A DNA stretch of 39,737 nt from Melanopsichium pennsylvanicum. Its lineage: Eukaryota; Basidiomycota; Ustilaginomycetes; Ustilaginales. Below the pieces are notes generated by a model. It saw nothing but the letters and a program-made list of their open reading frames with translations. It did not search any database and was not told where the DNA came from. Both the position numbers and the translations under genes were made by a program. Positions 18,706 through 28,354 of the stretch are shown one piece after another (position 1 is the stretch's first letter; every line of letters starts with the position of its first letter). The stretch covers positions 1 to 39,737 of the forward strand of contig OAPG01000027.1 in assembly GCA_900208305.1 (NCBI GenBank). The letters run 5' to 3'.

Positions 18706-19275
18706 TTGGATACTCCCCTTTCCTGCGGTACAGTATTCAAAAATGTGTCCATCTTTTATACTTATACTAATCTGATGCAAATTTTTACTAGTATTAGTAG
18801 TAACTTTGATACTTCAATTAGCCCTCACAAATTTATTTCGATTCTCTACCGATTTATTTTTGAAGACCTGAAACAAATTGAGGTCATTAAATTTCCTTGA
18901 GATAAGAAAGAAAAGAATAAAATGAAGAAAGTAATAGAAAAGTATGGTAAACCTAATCGTAATACTAGTAAAACTACGTCAGGTTTTATAATTATTGTGC
19001 CAATAGGAAGTGATAAAAAAGCATCCATTTATCACTCAGAATTTACAACACACATTTCTAGAACATGTTATAAATACCTATTAAAAAAAGAACCTGCAAC
19101 ACATAAAATTATGGATATGTGTAAAAAACATGGTGGAAATATTTATATTCTTCCGTATTCACACACCAACCTACGAAATCTGCCATTTAACGATATGAGA
19201 GATTCAATTCAAGTTATCCTAATTTATTTTATCTGAGTTATCCTAATTTTTAATAGTAGTAATCATAGTAAATAG
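18706..19275 (+). CDS. Unknown ORF after atp6, needs TGA read as Trp
   Basis: Two pieces (18706-18897 and 18901-19233) are in the same frame, joined by TGA at 18898-18900, and a further TGA at 19234-19236 leads to TAG at 19275. Read with code 4 this gives about 190 aa without a clear ATG near its start. It is lysine-rich in the middle (KKEKNKMKKVIEKYGKPN) and contains CKKHGGNIYILPYSHTNLRN. I recognise no domain. Codon use (TTA, ATA, AGA common) is unlike the respiratory genes, suggesting an outside origin. It sits between atp6 and the large element ORF, so it may be part of that element. Confidence 0.4.
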
Positions 19276-19337
19276 AAACCCCTTGTAAAATCTTATTCGA
19301 TTTTTTAGTCGCGCCAGCGCAGAAAAAGAAATTAAAA

Positions 19338-19408
19338 ATAAGATAAATGGAATCGAACCAATACAAATTCATTAGAAGCGAACTACTCTACCTTTAAGTT
19401 ATATCTCC
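19338..19408 (-). tRNA. trnR: Probable tRNA-Arg (UCU), second copy
   Basis: Minus strand. Acceptor GGAGATA with TATCTTA (six pairs, first pair mismatched), D arm ACTT/GAGT with AAAGGTA loop, anticodon arm GTTCG-CTTCTAA-TGAAT with anticodon TCT, T arm ATTGG-TTCGATT-CCATT with one mismatch. It would duplicate the gene at 7271. Like that gene, it has a bad first acceptor pair. It lies antisense to its neighbours inside the atp6 element region and may be a pseudogene. Confidence 0.5.
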
Positions 19409-19558
19409 TTATCTATTCTTATACAAAAGTTTTTACCAATTTGAGCTTAAAAGTTAGTGAAGAAAAAGAAATCTCTAGAATTATCAAATTAACTATGCAA
19501 TTTTAATGTCTACATAATAGTTACAATATGTACTATGAACTTAATTATTTATTTTGAA

Positions 19559-19666
19559 ATGACTAACAAATTTTTCTCAAGTAGTATTACTAGAATCATT
19601 TCAAATATTACTATTATAGTACTTCTAGTAGTATATTATTTTCATCTATTTGGTTTCATGGTTTAG
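19559..19666 (+). CDS. Possible small hydrophobic ORF (35 aa)
   Basis: ATG to TAG, with a single hydrophobic stretch ISNITIIVLLVVYYFHLFGF. Lies just before the large element ORF, whose first ~75 residues are also hydrophobic. No recognised family; may be chance or a relic of an upstream part of that ORF. Confidence 0.2.
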   Translation: MTNKFFSSSITRIISNITIIVLLVVYYFHLFGFMV

Positions 19667-19712
19667 GGATTCTTTAATGTTTATACTTCTTATGTATATT
19701 CTATGAAAAGTG

Positions 19713-21191
19713 ATGTTAACTATACCTACTTTAGTGATGAAAAATGCTCTAATTCCAGTTATTACTTTTATTTTTGTAATTCTTTTTGTATTTTGTGCAA
19801 AAATAGCGCAATATAAAATGATGTATGGTACATATCTAATGAAAATCTCTATAATCTTCATGCTGTGTAATCCTTTTTATCTATTTCTTATTACTAGACT
19901 TTTTGTTTGGATTATTTTTAAAGAAGAATGGGTAGTAAATAATTTATATAATTATGCATCTATTTTTTCCAATGATTTTTCTTTTTTCAATTATTTTCCT
20001 AATTCTCCGTTTTCTTTTCTTAAAACTATTTACTGTCAAGAAGATGAAAATGGTATGGGTATTAGTAATAAAACTGCAATTATTACTAATGAATCTTATA
20101 TTCCTTGGTATAATTATAAGAATGTAGATAAAAGTAGAGAAACACTAAATAGAATGCTATATTTTTGTAAAAAAAATAATATTCATCTAGCCGATTACCT
20201 TATTGAAAATTGTTATGACATTCTTATTAAACCTTCTGACAATACTGGTATTCTAAAGTCATCTATCGAACCAAATTCTATTTGTAATTATACGAAGCTA
20301 TCGAATCTGGATAACGTTCTTGATCGTAAGCTGTTTGCAGATTTTAAGAATAAATCTGTAGTATACTCTTTCACTACTATGGAAAATTGTCTAGTAAATG
20401 TCGGATCTAGTATTAATATTGAAAATAGAATGGAAAACTATTACAAAAATGTGGATCGTTTTATTAAGGGTCTTCCTAGAGAGGATGTATCTTTTGCACG
20501 TAATGTTGCAAGAATTGGTGGTATCTCCAATCTAAAATGGGGTGTTCTATATACTACTAGTAATCTTTTTAAAGATTATATATCCAAATATAGTATCCCT
20601 ACTTCAGACATGCCCATCTATTCAAATATTCTAGCACACTATAGCAAACACCGTGTTCGTCTGGTTGAACAGTCAATTCATGCTTATAATCTTCCTTCTT
20701 GGTATTCTAGCCAAGGTGTTATTTTTGATTATATGAATTGGTCCTCTACAGCTTTCCAAGATAAATTTGGTATAACAAGTTATAAAACTAAACTTATCGA
20801 TCAAGAAGGTAACGTTCCTTTTTTTATTCACAAAGAGGCCGCAACAGGTATTAATACTAGAACTTTTACAAGAAATGTAAATATCACACCAACTCATTAT
20901 ATTACAGCACCTGCAATGGATAAATCAGTTACAATTTTCCAAGATGAATCAGTACGACCTTCTGGAACTCTTTCCTCTCGAAACAAAGATTATGGGCTAA
21001 TTTATCCAGACTATTTTGATGTTAATTGTATCCCTACTGGAAAATATATTCTAATTGACAGTACTACTCTAAATCAAGTAGGTCCTGAGTTTACTAATTC
21101 TCAAGAAGCTGCTAAATATATTGGTTATACTGACTCCAAAAAAATAAGAAGATATATCAACAAATGTTACGAACTATCAGGTACTGGATAA
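19713..21191 (+). CDS. Large GIY-YIG-like ORF of the atp6 element
   Basis: 492 aa from ATG19713 (a GTG precedes it). Residues 1-75 form two or three membrane-like helices (VITFIFVILFVFCA, IIFMLCNPFYLFLITRLFVWIIF), unusual for a homing enzyme. A degenerate GIY-YIG core is near residues 212-235: VVYSFTTMENCLVNVGSSIN with ENRMENYY. The C-terminal part, TNSQEAAKYIGYTDSKKIRRY, is a helix-turn-helix typical of the DNA-binding tail. TAA at 21189 truncates it, since related sequence goes on downstream. AGA, TTA and ATA codons are more common than in the respiratory genes. It lies exactly between atp6 and its second 3' end, as expected for a 3'-replacing element. Confidence 0.6.
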   Translation: MLTIPTLVMKNALIPVITFIFVILFVFCAKIAQYKMMYGTYLMKISIIFMLCNPFYLFLITRLFVWIIFKEEWVVNNLYNYASIFSNDFSFFNYFPNSPFSFLKTIYCQEDENGMGISNKTAIITNESYIPWYNYKNVDKSRETLNRMLYFCKKNNIHLADYLIENCYDILIKPSDNTGILKSSIEPNSICNYTKLSNLDNVLDRKLFADFKNKSVVYSFTTMENCLVNVGSSINIENRMENYYKNVDRFIKGLPREDVSFARNVARIGGISNLKWGVLYTTSNLFKDYISKYSIPTSDMPIYSNILAHYSKHRVRLVEQSIHAYNLPSWYSSQGVIFDYMNWSSTAFQDKFGITSYKTKLIDQEGNVPFFIHKEAATGINTRTFTRNVNITPTHYITAPAMDKSVTIFQDESVRPSGTLSSRNKDYGLIYPDYFDVNCIPTGKYILIDSTTLNQVGPEFTNSQEAAKYIGYTDSKKIRRYINKCYELSGTG

Positions 21192-21524
21192 TTTTCAACA
21201 CAAAAATTTTATATTGCAAAAAAACCCCCTAAGACACTATCTAATCCTTACCAACTACTCAAACTTGACACTGGAACAAATCAAAAAATTCTACATAAAA
21301 ACTTCTCCTCTCTAGCTGATATTCTACGATACTTTGATGTGTTTAGAAATTCACACAACTGGAAGCAGAAATATGTAGATTCGGGTAAACCATATAAATA
21401 AATTTGGTTTATTGTTCCACTTGAATCATACGAAGTAGAACAAAAGCAAACTGACGATTATCAAAAATTCTGGAACCGTGAAGTAGATCCTATGCTTAAT
21501 GGTAAAATAATAAGCACACACTAC
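21192..21524 (+). pseudogene. Decayed C-terminal part of the atp6-element ORF
   Basis: Open stretches continue directly after the TAA at 21189-21191 in the same frame: FSTQKFYIAKKPPKTLSNPY, HKNFSSLADILRYF and KYVDSGKPYK, then TAA, then WFIVPLESYEVEQ. This is consistent with a former C-terminal domain now broken by two stops. Function of the missing domain not recognised. Confidence 0.55.
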
Positions 21525-21712
21525 TAAAAATCCTTTCAGGATTCCTAGCACCAATGTTTACATCAGGAGCTATTACAGCAGTTATTACTCTAATCCCATT
21601 CAGTCTCTTTATCCCACTAATTGGACTAGAAATTGCAGTTTCATTTATCCAAGCTTACGTATTCTGTATTCTAACAGCATCATACCTTAAAGATACTATT
21701 GATCTACACTAA
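21525..21712 (+). pseudogene. Second, displaced atp6 3' end
   Basis: Codes for KILSGFLAPMFTSGAITAV and on to IGLEIAVSFIQAYVFCILT and KDTIDLH-TAA, colinear with the last 61 codons of atp6 but differing in about a third of positions in the middle, with the conserved end nearly the same. It has no start and follows the broken element ORF. It is probably the ancestral atp6 end, kept as a relic. Confidence 0.85.
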
Positions 21713-22032
21713 ATAACTTCATTTTCAGTCCTACTAAATTTAACCAGTTAAATGCTCTTGCGGAATAAAAATATTCGATTTTTATAACCCGTTTTTCTCT
21801 TACCCCCATTAACTATAATTTTATTTGCACCCCAGCGCTTCTATAAATAGAAGATTTAAAGTAGCCATTCTAAAATCTTCTCTTTTTGTATATTTTTTAA
21901 TAGCACTATTAATCATATATCTACTAAAGTTACTGGCATCCCGTATTATAAATTCAAAGTGTTTATGGTTATCCTATTTCTATACTTTTATTAAAGCTGT
22001 ATACATATATATATATAGGTATACATACATCT
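21713..22032. other. Non-coding spacer before tRNA-Val
   Basis: AT-rich with an AAAATATTCGATTTTT hairpin at about 21766. No gene supported; the short open frame over 21825-22034 lacks any similarity I recognise and is AT-biased. Confidence 0.55.
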
Positions 22033-22103
22033 AAGGATTTAGCTGAGTGGTTTAGCATCGATCTTACACATCGGGGACAGAGGTTCGATTCCTCTAATTC
22101 TTA
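22033..22103 (+). tRNA. trnV: tRNA-Val (UAC)
   Basis: Acceptor AAGGATT with AATTCTT and discriminator A, D loop with GG, anticodon arm CGAT-CTTACAC-ATCG giving TAC, T arm AGAGG-TTCGATT-CCTCT. Complete cloverleaf; reads GTN. Between the atp6 element and cox2. Confidence 0.95.
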
Positions 22104-22827
22104 AATTAAATTAATTAATTTATAACCAGTTATCTGCTGCCCAATTAAAATAGGATATTTTAATTGGATAGGCGCGCGTAGCGCCCTTTCAATTTAATAG
22201 GGCAACTGCTATACTATTTTATCAGGGCAATACATATGACAAAAGATGGATTAAATAATTCAATTTATAACTGTTAGCAGGGCTATTAAATATTACTTTT
22301 TTTTACCGACTAAAATCTTCGATTTTATAACCAGAAGTAATGTAAATGTAATATTTTTTATATTACTCTATTAAATATAAACTGTATCTATTTTAAAATA
22401 AGTAAACATTATTTCTATTTATAGTGGCTATTATTAAATTATAGCCTTTTTCTTTATATAATCTTATAGGAAAGGAGTAATTTCCTTTTTATTTTAACGT
22501 GCTGCTTTCACTTTAAAATTGGTTACTGGGTGTAATTTTCTCTTTTCTTAATATTACGTCTTTTTTATAAATGCATGACTAATTATGTTATAAAAACCTA
22601 CTTTGTAATAAAATAAAATCTACGATTTGATGTTTTTTATTCTAATGGGGGAGTAGTCAAAATAAAAGTGCTGCTTTATATACAGTATATAAATAGTAAT
22701 ATATTAATAGTAATAAAGTTATTAAATAAAAGAGGATTTAATACTATTTTCTTACTATAATTATTGATAATTATTAAGTTAAGAAGTAGGGTTAGCAAAG
22801 CTATTATAATATAAATAAATATAAAAA
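22104..22827. other. Non-coding spacer tRNA-Val to cox2
   Basis: Over 700 AT-rich bases without a gene. Contains a GGCGCGCGTAGCGCCC palindrome at about 22171-22186, a perfect AAAATC-TTC-GATTTT stem-loop at 22311-22325 and several poly-T tracts. Includes the cox2 leader. Confidence 0.6.
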
Positions 22828-23589
22828 ATGTTTAATCTATTTCCATTTGCTAGTACAGCAATTTTTAATGATGCACCACAACCTTGGCAACTAGGATTCC
22901 AAGATGGAGCATCACCAACACATGAAGGTATTACAGAACTACACGATTCAATCTTCTTTTATCTAGTAATTATTTGTTTTGGAGTACTATGGGTACTATC
23001 ATCAGTTATTGTTAACTTTAATAGTAATAAATCACAACTAGTATACAAATATGCTAACCACGGAACTCTAATTGAGCTAATTTGGACAATTACACCAGCT
23101 CTAGTACTTATTGCTATTGCTTTCCCTAGTTTTAAACTACTTTACCTTATGGATGAAGTAATTAGTCCTTCTATGACAGTTAAAGTAGCAGGACACCAAT
23201 GGTACTGGAGTGCAGAATATTCTGACTTCATTAATGAGGACGGAGAAAGTATCGAATTCGACTCATATATGGTTCCAGAAACAGATCTGGAAGACGGACA
23301 GCTTCGACTACTAGAAGTAGATAACCGATTTGTAGTGCCGATCGATACACATATCCGGTTTATTGTTACAGGAGCAGATGTAATTCATGATTTTGCCGTT
23401 CCATCTCTAGGACTTAAAATTGATGCTGTGCCCGGACGACTAAACCAAACATCAGTTCTAATTGAGCGAGAAGGTGTATTCTACGGACAGTGTTCCGAAA
23501 TCTGTGGAGTATATCATGGGTTCATGCCTGTAGCTATTGAGGCCGTAACACCAGAGAAATACCTAGCTTGGATTGATAGCCAATCTTAA
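22828..23589 (+). CDS. cox2: Cytochrome c oxidase subunit 2
   Basis: Subunit of complex IV that receives electrons from cytochrome c at its CuA centre. 253 aa. The N-terminal fungal leader MFNLFPFASTAIFNDAP is followed by two helices (FFYLVIICFGVLWVLSSVIV; LIWTITPALVLIAIAFPSF), the aromatic HQWYWS segment, then the CuA ligands: H in the VIHDFAVPSLG region and [15 protein letters not shown], with both Cys, the acidic residue and His present. No intron. From HQWY on, a second decayed copy exists at 25022-25375. The gene in use reads WSAEYSDF where the relic has the more usual WSYEYSDF, so the present 3' end may be the imported one. Confidence 0.96.
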   Translation: MFNLFPFASTAIFNDAPQPWQLGFQDGASPTHEGITELHDSIFFYLVIICFGVLWVLSSVIVNFNSNKSQLVYKYANHGTLIELIWTITPALVLIAIAFPSFKLLYLMDEVISPSMTVKVAGHQWYWSAEYSDFINEDGESIEFDSYMVPETDLEDGQLRLLEVDNRFVVPIDTHIRFIVTGADVIHDFAVPSLGLKIDAVPGRLNQTSVLIEREGVFYGQCSEICGVYHGFMPVAIEAVTPEKYLAWIDSQS

Positions 23590-23640
23590 TATTATAACTT
23601 GCAATTTTTCCCCCTTACGTAATTCTATTTTACTATTGCC

Positions 23641-23720
23641 AATAAGTATGGTAATTTTATAATAAAAAATAATAAGTATGGTAATTTTATAATAAAAATA
23701 AATAAGTAGAGTAATTTAGG
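23641..23720. repeat. 30-bp tandem repeat
   Basis: Two near-perfect copies and a partial third copy of a unit beginning AATAAGTATGGTAATTTT. Lies in the 3' spacer of cox2. Confidence 0.85.
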
Positions 23721-23789
23721 GTGCTATAATAAACCTTTTTATGGGGTAACATATTCAATTTTCTATTTTTTAAGGTAGAGTGAGTGGAG

Positions 23790-24835
23790 GTTAACAGGTC
23801 GTGAAAGGGAAGAAGGAGGCTTATTAAAATAAATAGCTGCTTTACCTAGAGAATCAAAGTAAAGAATTTCATTGGTAAAAGTATTAGTTACTTTCACACT
23901 CTTGGATGTTGGCAGAGTAACGGGTAGTTTAAGAACGTCATCAACAATTGATTTAAGTTCAGTAAGAGTAAGTAGAGTATTAATATTTACATTAGATACA
24001 GGTGTATTAGTAATAAGCCTCCGGCGGTATCACGAATCCAACCACCTTTTTTAACAATACCTCGAGCCCAATAAATAGTTTTACTCATAAGTCGTGAAAA
24101 AGCTGCTGTAGAATGCATAATATTGATAAGTGTAAGAGTATCACCTTCTTTATAATAAATGTAAAGTTTACTCCAAATAATTGTACTTAATTTAGGATCA
24201 TTAGAATCTACAATATTCGTTCCAGCTACAAACATTTTATTATAAGTAGGTTTATAATAAAAGAAAAGATATTGTTCAAGAATAGTAATAAAAAGTTCTT
24301 TTGTGATAGTAATAGTATCTAGTACTTCTTCTGAAATAATAAATAGAGTTATAATTCCTTTATTTCAAAAATCTTTAATAAAATAAGATTTTGAACGTTA
24401 TAACTCCCATTTGCGTGTTCTCGTACCCGTTGTGCTAGTGATTTACTTTGTCCGATATATGTATCCTTTGTTGGATCCTGCGAATGAAGTAGGTAACAAC
24501 CTGGTACTTTAGTACCAGTTGAAGAGCTTGATCTTACTACACTACGGAATAGTGAACTATTATCAGATCAGCACTACTACTAGATAGAGGCAGTGTAATA
24601 CTATTTATAACAATACCTTCACAAATTGTAACCACTTTATCTGTAACTACTCCTTCTTTAAGCCCTAGAGCATAACTAATATTCTTAGAAGTTGTCCTGT
24701 ATTATTTGCAATTTCTTGCATTACAAAGAGACTTCGTTTGAATCGTTCATCTTGCTCTTTATTTGACTCTTTAAAGATTACGTTTGTGTATTTCATTGGT
24801 TAGTATATTTTATTTCGGTAGGATGTTCTAGTTAA
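23790..24835 (-). pseudogene. Broken GIY-YIG endonuclease antisense to cox2
   Basis: Read on the minus strand: MKYTNVIFKESNKEQDERF from about 24797, the GIY-YIG core PGCYLLHSQDPTKDTYIGQS then LAQRVREH at about 24512-24420, a middle part (EEVLDTITITKELFITILEQ, then MFVAGTNIVDSND) and a C-terminal region HSTAAFSRLMSKTIYWARG resembling the DNA-binding tail. A GCCTCCGGC palindrome (24017-24025) shifts the frame after WIRDT; beyond it the other frame continues with TNTPVSNVNINTLLTLTEL. Several other frameshifts are present. It lies between cox2 and the relic cox2 3' end but in the opposite orientation to cox2. Confidence 0.75.
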
Positions 24836-25021
24836 TTATACTTATTATCAGTATATTTCTGAATCATACAATAATTATATTCATTTATACATTAATATTC
24901 AACTATATTTTGTATAATATTTTTATACATTAAAAGTTAACATATATTATTATTTGCTTAAAAAGGCATAGTTTATTAAATAAGTATACCTTCTTATACG
25001 AATGTGTTAATATTACTAACT

Positions 25022-25375
25022 GGTCATACGAGTACTCAGATTTCATTAATGAAGATGGAGAATCAATCGAGTTTGATTCCTACATGGTTCCTGAAACAGA
25101 TCTAGAGGATGGACAACTACGACTACTAGATGTAGATAATCGAGTTGTAGTACCAATCGATACACACATTCGATTTATTGTTACGACCTTATCCATGATT
25201 TCCCGTTCCATCTCTAGGACTTAAAATCGATGCGGTCGACTAAATCAAACATCTGTGCTTATCGAGCGTGAAGGAGTGTTCTACGGACAATGTTCAGAGA
25301 TCTGTGGAGTATATCACGGATTCATGCCTGTAGCTATTGAGGCCGTAACACCAGAGAAATACGGATTGATAGCCC
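25022..25375 (+). pseudogene. Displaced, decayed cox2 3' end
   Basis: Matches cox2 codons from WSYEYSDF to near the stop with mainly synonymous differences, plus three short deletions: about 10 nt where cox2 has the GADVI codons (near 25184), about 10 nt at the AVPGR codons (near 25232) and about 8 nt near the LAW codons (near 25362). Each breaks the frame. No start. Best read as the ancestral cox2 end, no longer under selection. Confidence 0.88.
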
Positions 25376-25439
25376 CCCCTTCTCTTCTGATCATTTAAAA
25401 GTATCTTTGGTACTGGTAACTCAAATCTATTTATACTAA

Positions 25440-26270
25440 AAATGGATTATATTCCGTGGAGTGATACTAACATGATGAAAACGAACCGTCTAGTACTTAA
25501 TGATATGTATAATTTGAATTATAATTATACTAGTATTAAAAATTGATTTTGATAAAAAAGGAAATTACTACACCTACTTAAAGAACCTATAAAAAATACT
25601 GGTATTACTTACTATGAAGTGTCTAAAAAGTAAATCCTTGTTAATAAAAGTACGCACAATACCTTTGCTCGATCTCAGTTTACTAATGAATCCGGGGTAT
25701 ATATTGTGCAACATAATCTATCTGAAGACGGGTAGTGCTACGGACTTTTAACGACGATTTGGTAATCACTACAGTTCTATTCGAGATCTTTATGATAATG
25801 GTGAAAAAGAATTCAAATTCCATAAGACACTATTTGCAAACGGTATCTATAATTAGAATTGTAAAATTGGTAAGACTACTAATAGCTACTACTATTATTT
25901 TAGTCGCGCCAGCGCAGAATGGCATACAAATGGTAGCTTTAACAACGATAGCAAGCTATTCCATGTACTTCAACAATTTCAATTTCAATTTCAATTTCAA
26001 TTTACTCAGTATGAAGAACGTATGTATGAACAAGCAATTATTCATGCTGTGGGACGAATGTAGGACAAGAAGTATATTTTAATGTCAACTGGTATTCTAG
26101 TAAATAATTTAAGAAGAATCATAAGACATTCAAGCGATCACTCGTGATACTGATAAAGTGTATGATTTCTCTTCAATTCGACGAACAGGGCTACTACTAA
26201 GTATTGAAAAACGAAATATTCAGACTTCTATAAATTATATGACTTACCATAAATCAGATCTTATTGGACA
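25440..26270 (+). pseudogene. Broken GIY-YIG ORF, plus strand
   Basis: Contains NESGVYIVQHNLSEDG (about 25687-25734), a GIY-YIG first strand, followed by a stop, then pieces SSIRDLYDNGEKEFKFHKT, YEERMYEQAIIHAVG, FNVNWYSSK and at the end YDFSSIRRTGLLLSIEKRN with INYMTYHKSDLIG, a DNA-binding-tail pattern. The EQAIIHA and NWYSS parts resemble EQSIHAY and MNWSS of the atp6-element ORF, so the two are probably relatives. Many stops; a CAATTT repeat and a GTCGCGCCAGCGCAGAA repeat have entered it. Confidence 0.6.
25974..26009. repeat. CAATTT hexamer repeat (6 copies)
   Basis: Six perfect tandem copies of CAATTT inside the broken GIY-YIG ORF. Simple slippage repeat. Confidence 0.95.
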
Positions 26271-26271
26271 A

Positions 26272-26530
26272 AACAGGAATGGCTACTAGTAGTTAAATTA
26301 GACCAATTGAAAGCATTACGATTACTACTTTATATTTATAATCAGAAATTTATACTTATTATAAAACTACTAAATCATATTTCTAATTTCACCATCTTAT
26401 TAATCTAGGCTAATAAAATCAGATATTTTTTATTTAGTTTTAGTTTTAGTTTTAGTTTTAGTTGCGATACTTTAATAATAAATATAGCAGTACAGGGTAT
26501 AAATTTTAGAAATCTATACATATTATACTA
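26272..26530 (-). pseudogene. Duplicate of the nad2 5' end and leader
   Basis: On the minus strand this contains the nad2 ATG and first ~16 codons, with one substitution that puts TAA in the frame after ISL or nearby, and upstream sequence that parallels the nad2 leader: TACTAAATCA, TACCCTGTACTGCTA and TAGTATAATATGTATA all recur in the same order as at 3775-3985. A TTTTAG hexamer repeat (26432-26463) has entered it. It directly abuts tRNA-Gly. Probably the remnant of an older nad2 location or of a segmental copy. Confidence 0.7.
26432..26463. repeat. TTTTAG hexamer repeat
   Basis: About five tandem copies of TTTTAG in the duplicated nad2 leader. Confidence 0.9.
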
Positions 26531-26596
26531 GTATTCGGAATCGAACCGAAAATGTGAGAGTGGAAGTCCCAAGTTTTACCATTAAACTACACTAGC
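26526..26596 (-). tRNA. trnG: tRNA-Gly (UCC)
   Basis: Minus strand. Acceptor GCTAGTG with TACTAGT (two G-T pairs), D arm GTTT/AAAC with GG in the loop, anticodon arm TGGGA-CTTCCAC-TCTCA giving TCC, T arm TTCGG-TTCGATT-CCGAA. Reads GGN. Confidence 0.92.
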
Positions 26597-27058
26597 TTTA
26601 TAATCTAATTATTTCTTTATTTATAATTCAGACTCCGCTCATTTAAAGACTATATAATAATTTATATCCCTATATAAAATGCGCGCGCTACTATATTTAT
26701 TACTGTTATAAAATCGAAAATAAAAACAAAAAAATAAGCGGCACAAATGCATTTATATAAAAAGAATCTTATATATATATGTGGACTTTTTACCTATCCC
26801 CGTGCCGTTCCATTTTTATAGGCAGCGCTATGCGCCCGGCGCGGGGTTTTTGTATAATTCTAATTCTATCAATATTGTACATTAAAAATAGAATACAGTC
26901 CACGCCAATAAAATATTGAATTAATAGTCCGTATTATTAAAAATAAGAGAAAATTGTAGTTAATAGGCGTTATAAAAATCTTCAATTGGATGTTTTTTTA
27001 TTCTACAAAAAACGAAGGGGAAGCGGTTAATTATCGATATTAAGTTAATTAACTATAT
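26597..27058. other. Non-coding spacer rps3 to tRNA-Gly
   Basis: AT-rich with a GC-rich island at about 26820-26850 (CAGCGCTATGCGCCCGGCGCGGGG). No gene seen. Would form the 3' untranslated region of rps3. Confidence 0.6.
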
Positions 27059-27877
27059 TTAAGATCGTTGACAGATCCAAACTTTTACAGTAAAAGCACC
27101 TAGTTCATTTTTAGTTGTAAATTTACTGTAATCAATAAAGGCTTGTGACAGTGTAATATTATTAGGAGAACGTTGGAAAGAACCAATTAGACAAGATTTA
27201 ACAGTAATACGTGGAATTACTGTTTCAGTAACTAGTCGTCCTGAAACTTGTACTTTAATACCACTAATATGTGCTGGTAGATTCGTTTTATGTAGACTTG
27301 GATTAGTTAGAATAGCTTCTTGGAAATCCATGAAAGTATTACTTGGTGCATTGTAAGCAAGATATTGACTTAGAATATCGCTATTTAGATATGGATAATA
27401 TAGTCGAGTAGCAATAACATTTACTTCTTTTTGATATAGTTGAGCAAGTGTAGTGCTTAGTTCTGCAAAGTTTTTTCGGAATGATCCGTCTGTAACTTCA
27501 TTATTAGAGGAAATTTTACTGTTAGAAGCAGTATAATAAAAAAATGGAATAGTAACTTTACTATTAGTATGACTAAAGTTCGGTTTACTGATAATAAAAT
27601 AAGAAGTAGATACATTACTACTTACACCTAGCCGATTAGTATTTGTATTTTTTTTCTTTGTTGTATTATTTAGTGTACCAAAGTAAGCATTAATGATACA
27701 AATAGCACTATTATTTAGTGATGTATTTCCAGATAGAGTTGAACCTAGTCCTGGAGATTGTTTACTAAATGAATGCGCTGGCGCCACTCCATAATTATTC
27801 ATTTGCATTTGTGGTTGTTGTAGACGTCCACTACTTTTTAGGTAAACATTAGGAATTGTTGGCATAATAATATTCAT
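27059..27877 (-). CDS. rps3: Ribosomal protein S3 (uS3m)
   Basis: Small-subunit mitoribosomal protein, free-standing as in most early-diverging fungi. 272 aa from the ATG at 27877; a GTG seven codons upstream is an alternative start. The C-terminal half is diagnostic: RLYYPYLNSDILSQYLAYN, then LPAHISGIKVQVSGRLVTET, then KSCLIGSF and a final FTTKNELGAFTVKVWI. The N-terminal half is low-complexity, rich in N, S and T. A GCGCCAGCGC palindrome (27775-27784) of the dispersed repeat family lies inside the gene near residue 33 (NNYGVAPAHSF) without breaking the frame. Upstream neighbour on the same strand is tRNA-Asn. Confidence 0.92.
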   Translation of the reverse strand: MNIIMPTIPNVYLKSSGRLQQPQMQMNNYGVAPAHSFSKQSPGLGSTLSGNTSLNNSAICIINAYFGTLNNTTKKKNTNTNRLGVSSNVSTSYFIISKPNFSHTNSKVTIPFFYYTASNSKISSNNEVTDGSFRKNFAELSTTLAQLYQKEVNVIATRLYYPYLNSDILSQYLAYNAPSNTFMDFQEAILTNPSLHKTNLPAHISGIKVQVSGRLVTETVIPRITVKSCLIGSFQRSPNNITLSQAFIDYSKFTTKNELGAFTVKVWICQRS

Positions 27878-28354
27878 TTTTATTCTTAAAATGCGCACTA
27901 GGCGCGAGTAAAGAAATGCTATGTATAAAATGATTTTTCACTAGGGGAAAACGAGAATAGAATTAATATTATCACTTTATAAGCCCTACATTTTTCTTGC
28001 CGTTATAAAATTTCATTACAACTTTTAGTGGTACTATTTCTATTCGATTTAGTAAAAAGAAAAAGGGGTACAATAACCAGAAAGGAGGAAGTATTTACTA
28101 TTTTTAGTTCCCGTTATAATAAATTATAATCCTTTTTTGCGTCACTAAAATCGTAGATTTTATTTTATATACTATTTTTGTGCTAATATAATATCGGATC
28201 TATTTTCTAAGGCGCGTCCCATAATACCCTTCAATTTGAATGGTACTTTTTATTCACCGTATATACTTTAACATCATCACTATTCTATAGTGTGTACTGT
28301 ATTAACATCGTTTTCATTTATAGTATTAGATTATACTGTTAAACTATGAAAATA
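27878..28354. other. Non-coding spacer tRNA-Asn to rps3
   Basis: AT-rich; one AAAATCGTAGATTTTATT hairpin near 28147 and a GGCGCG run near 28211. No ORF with recognisable content. Confidence 0.6.
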
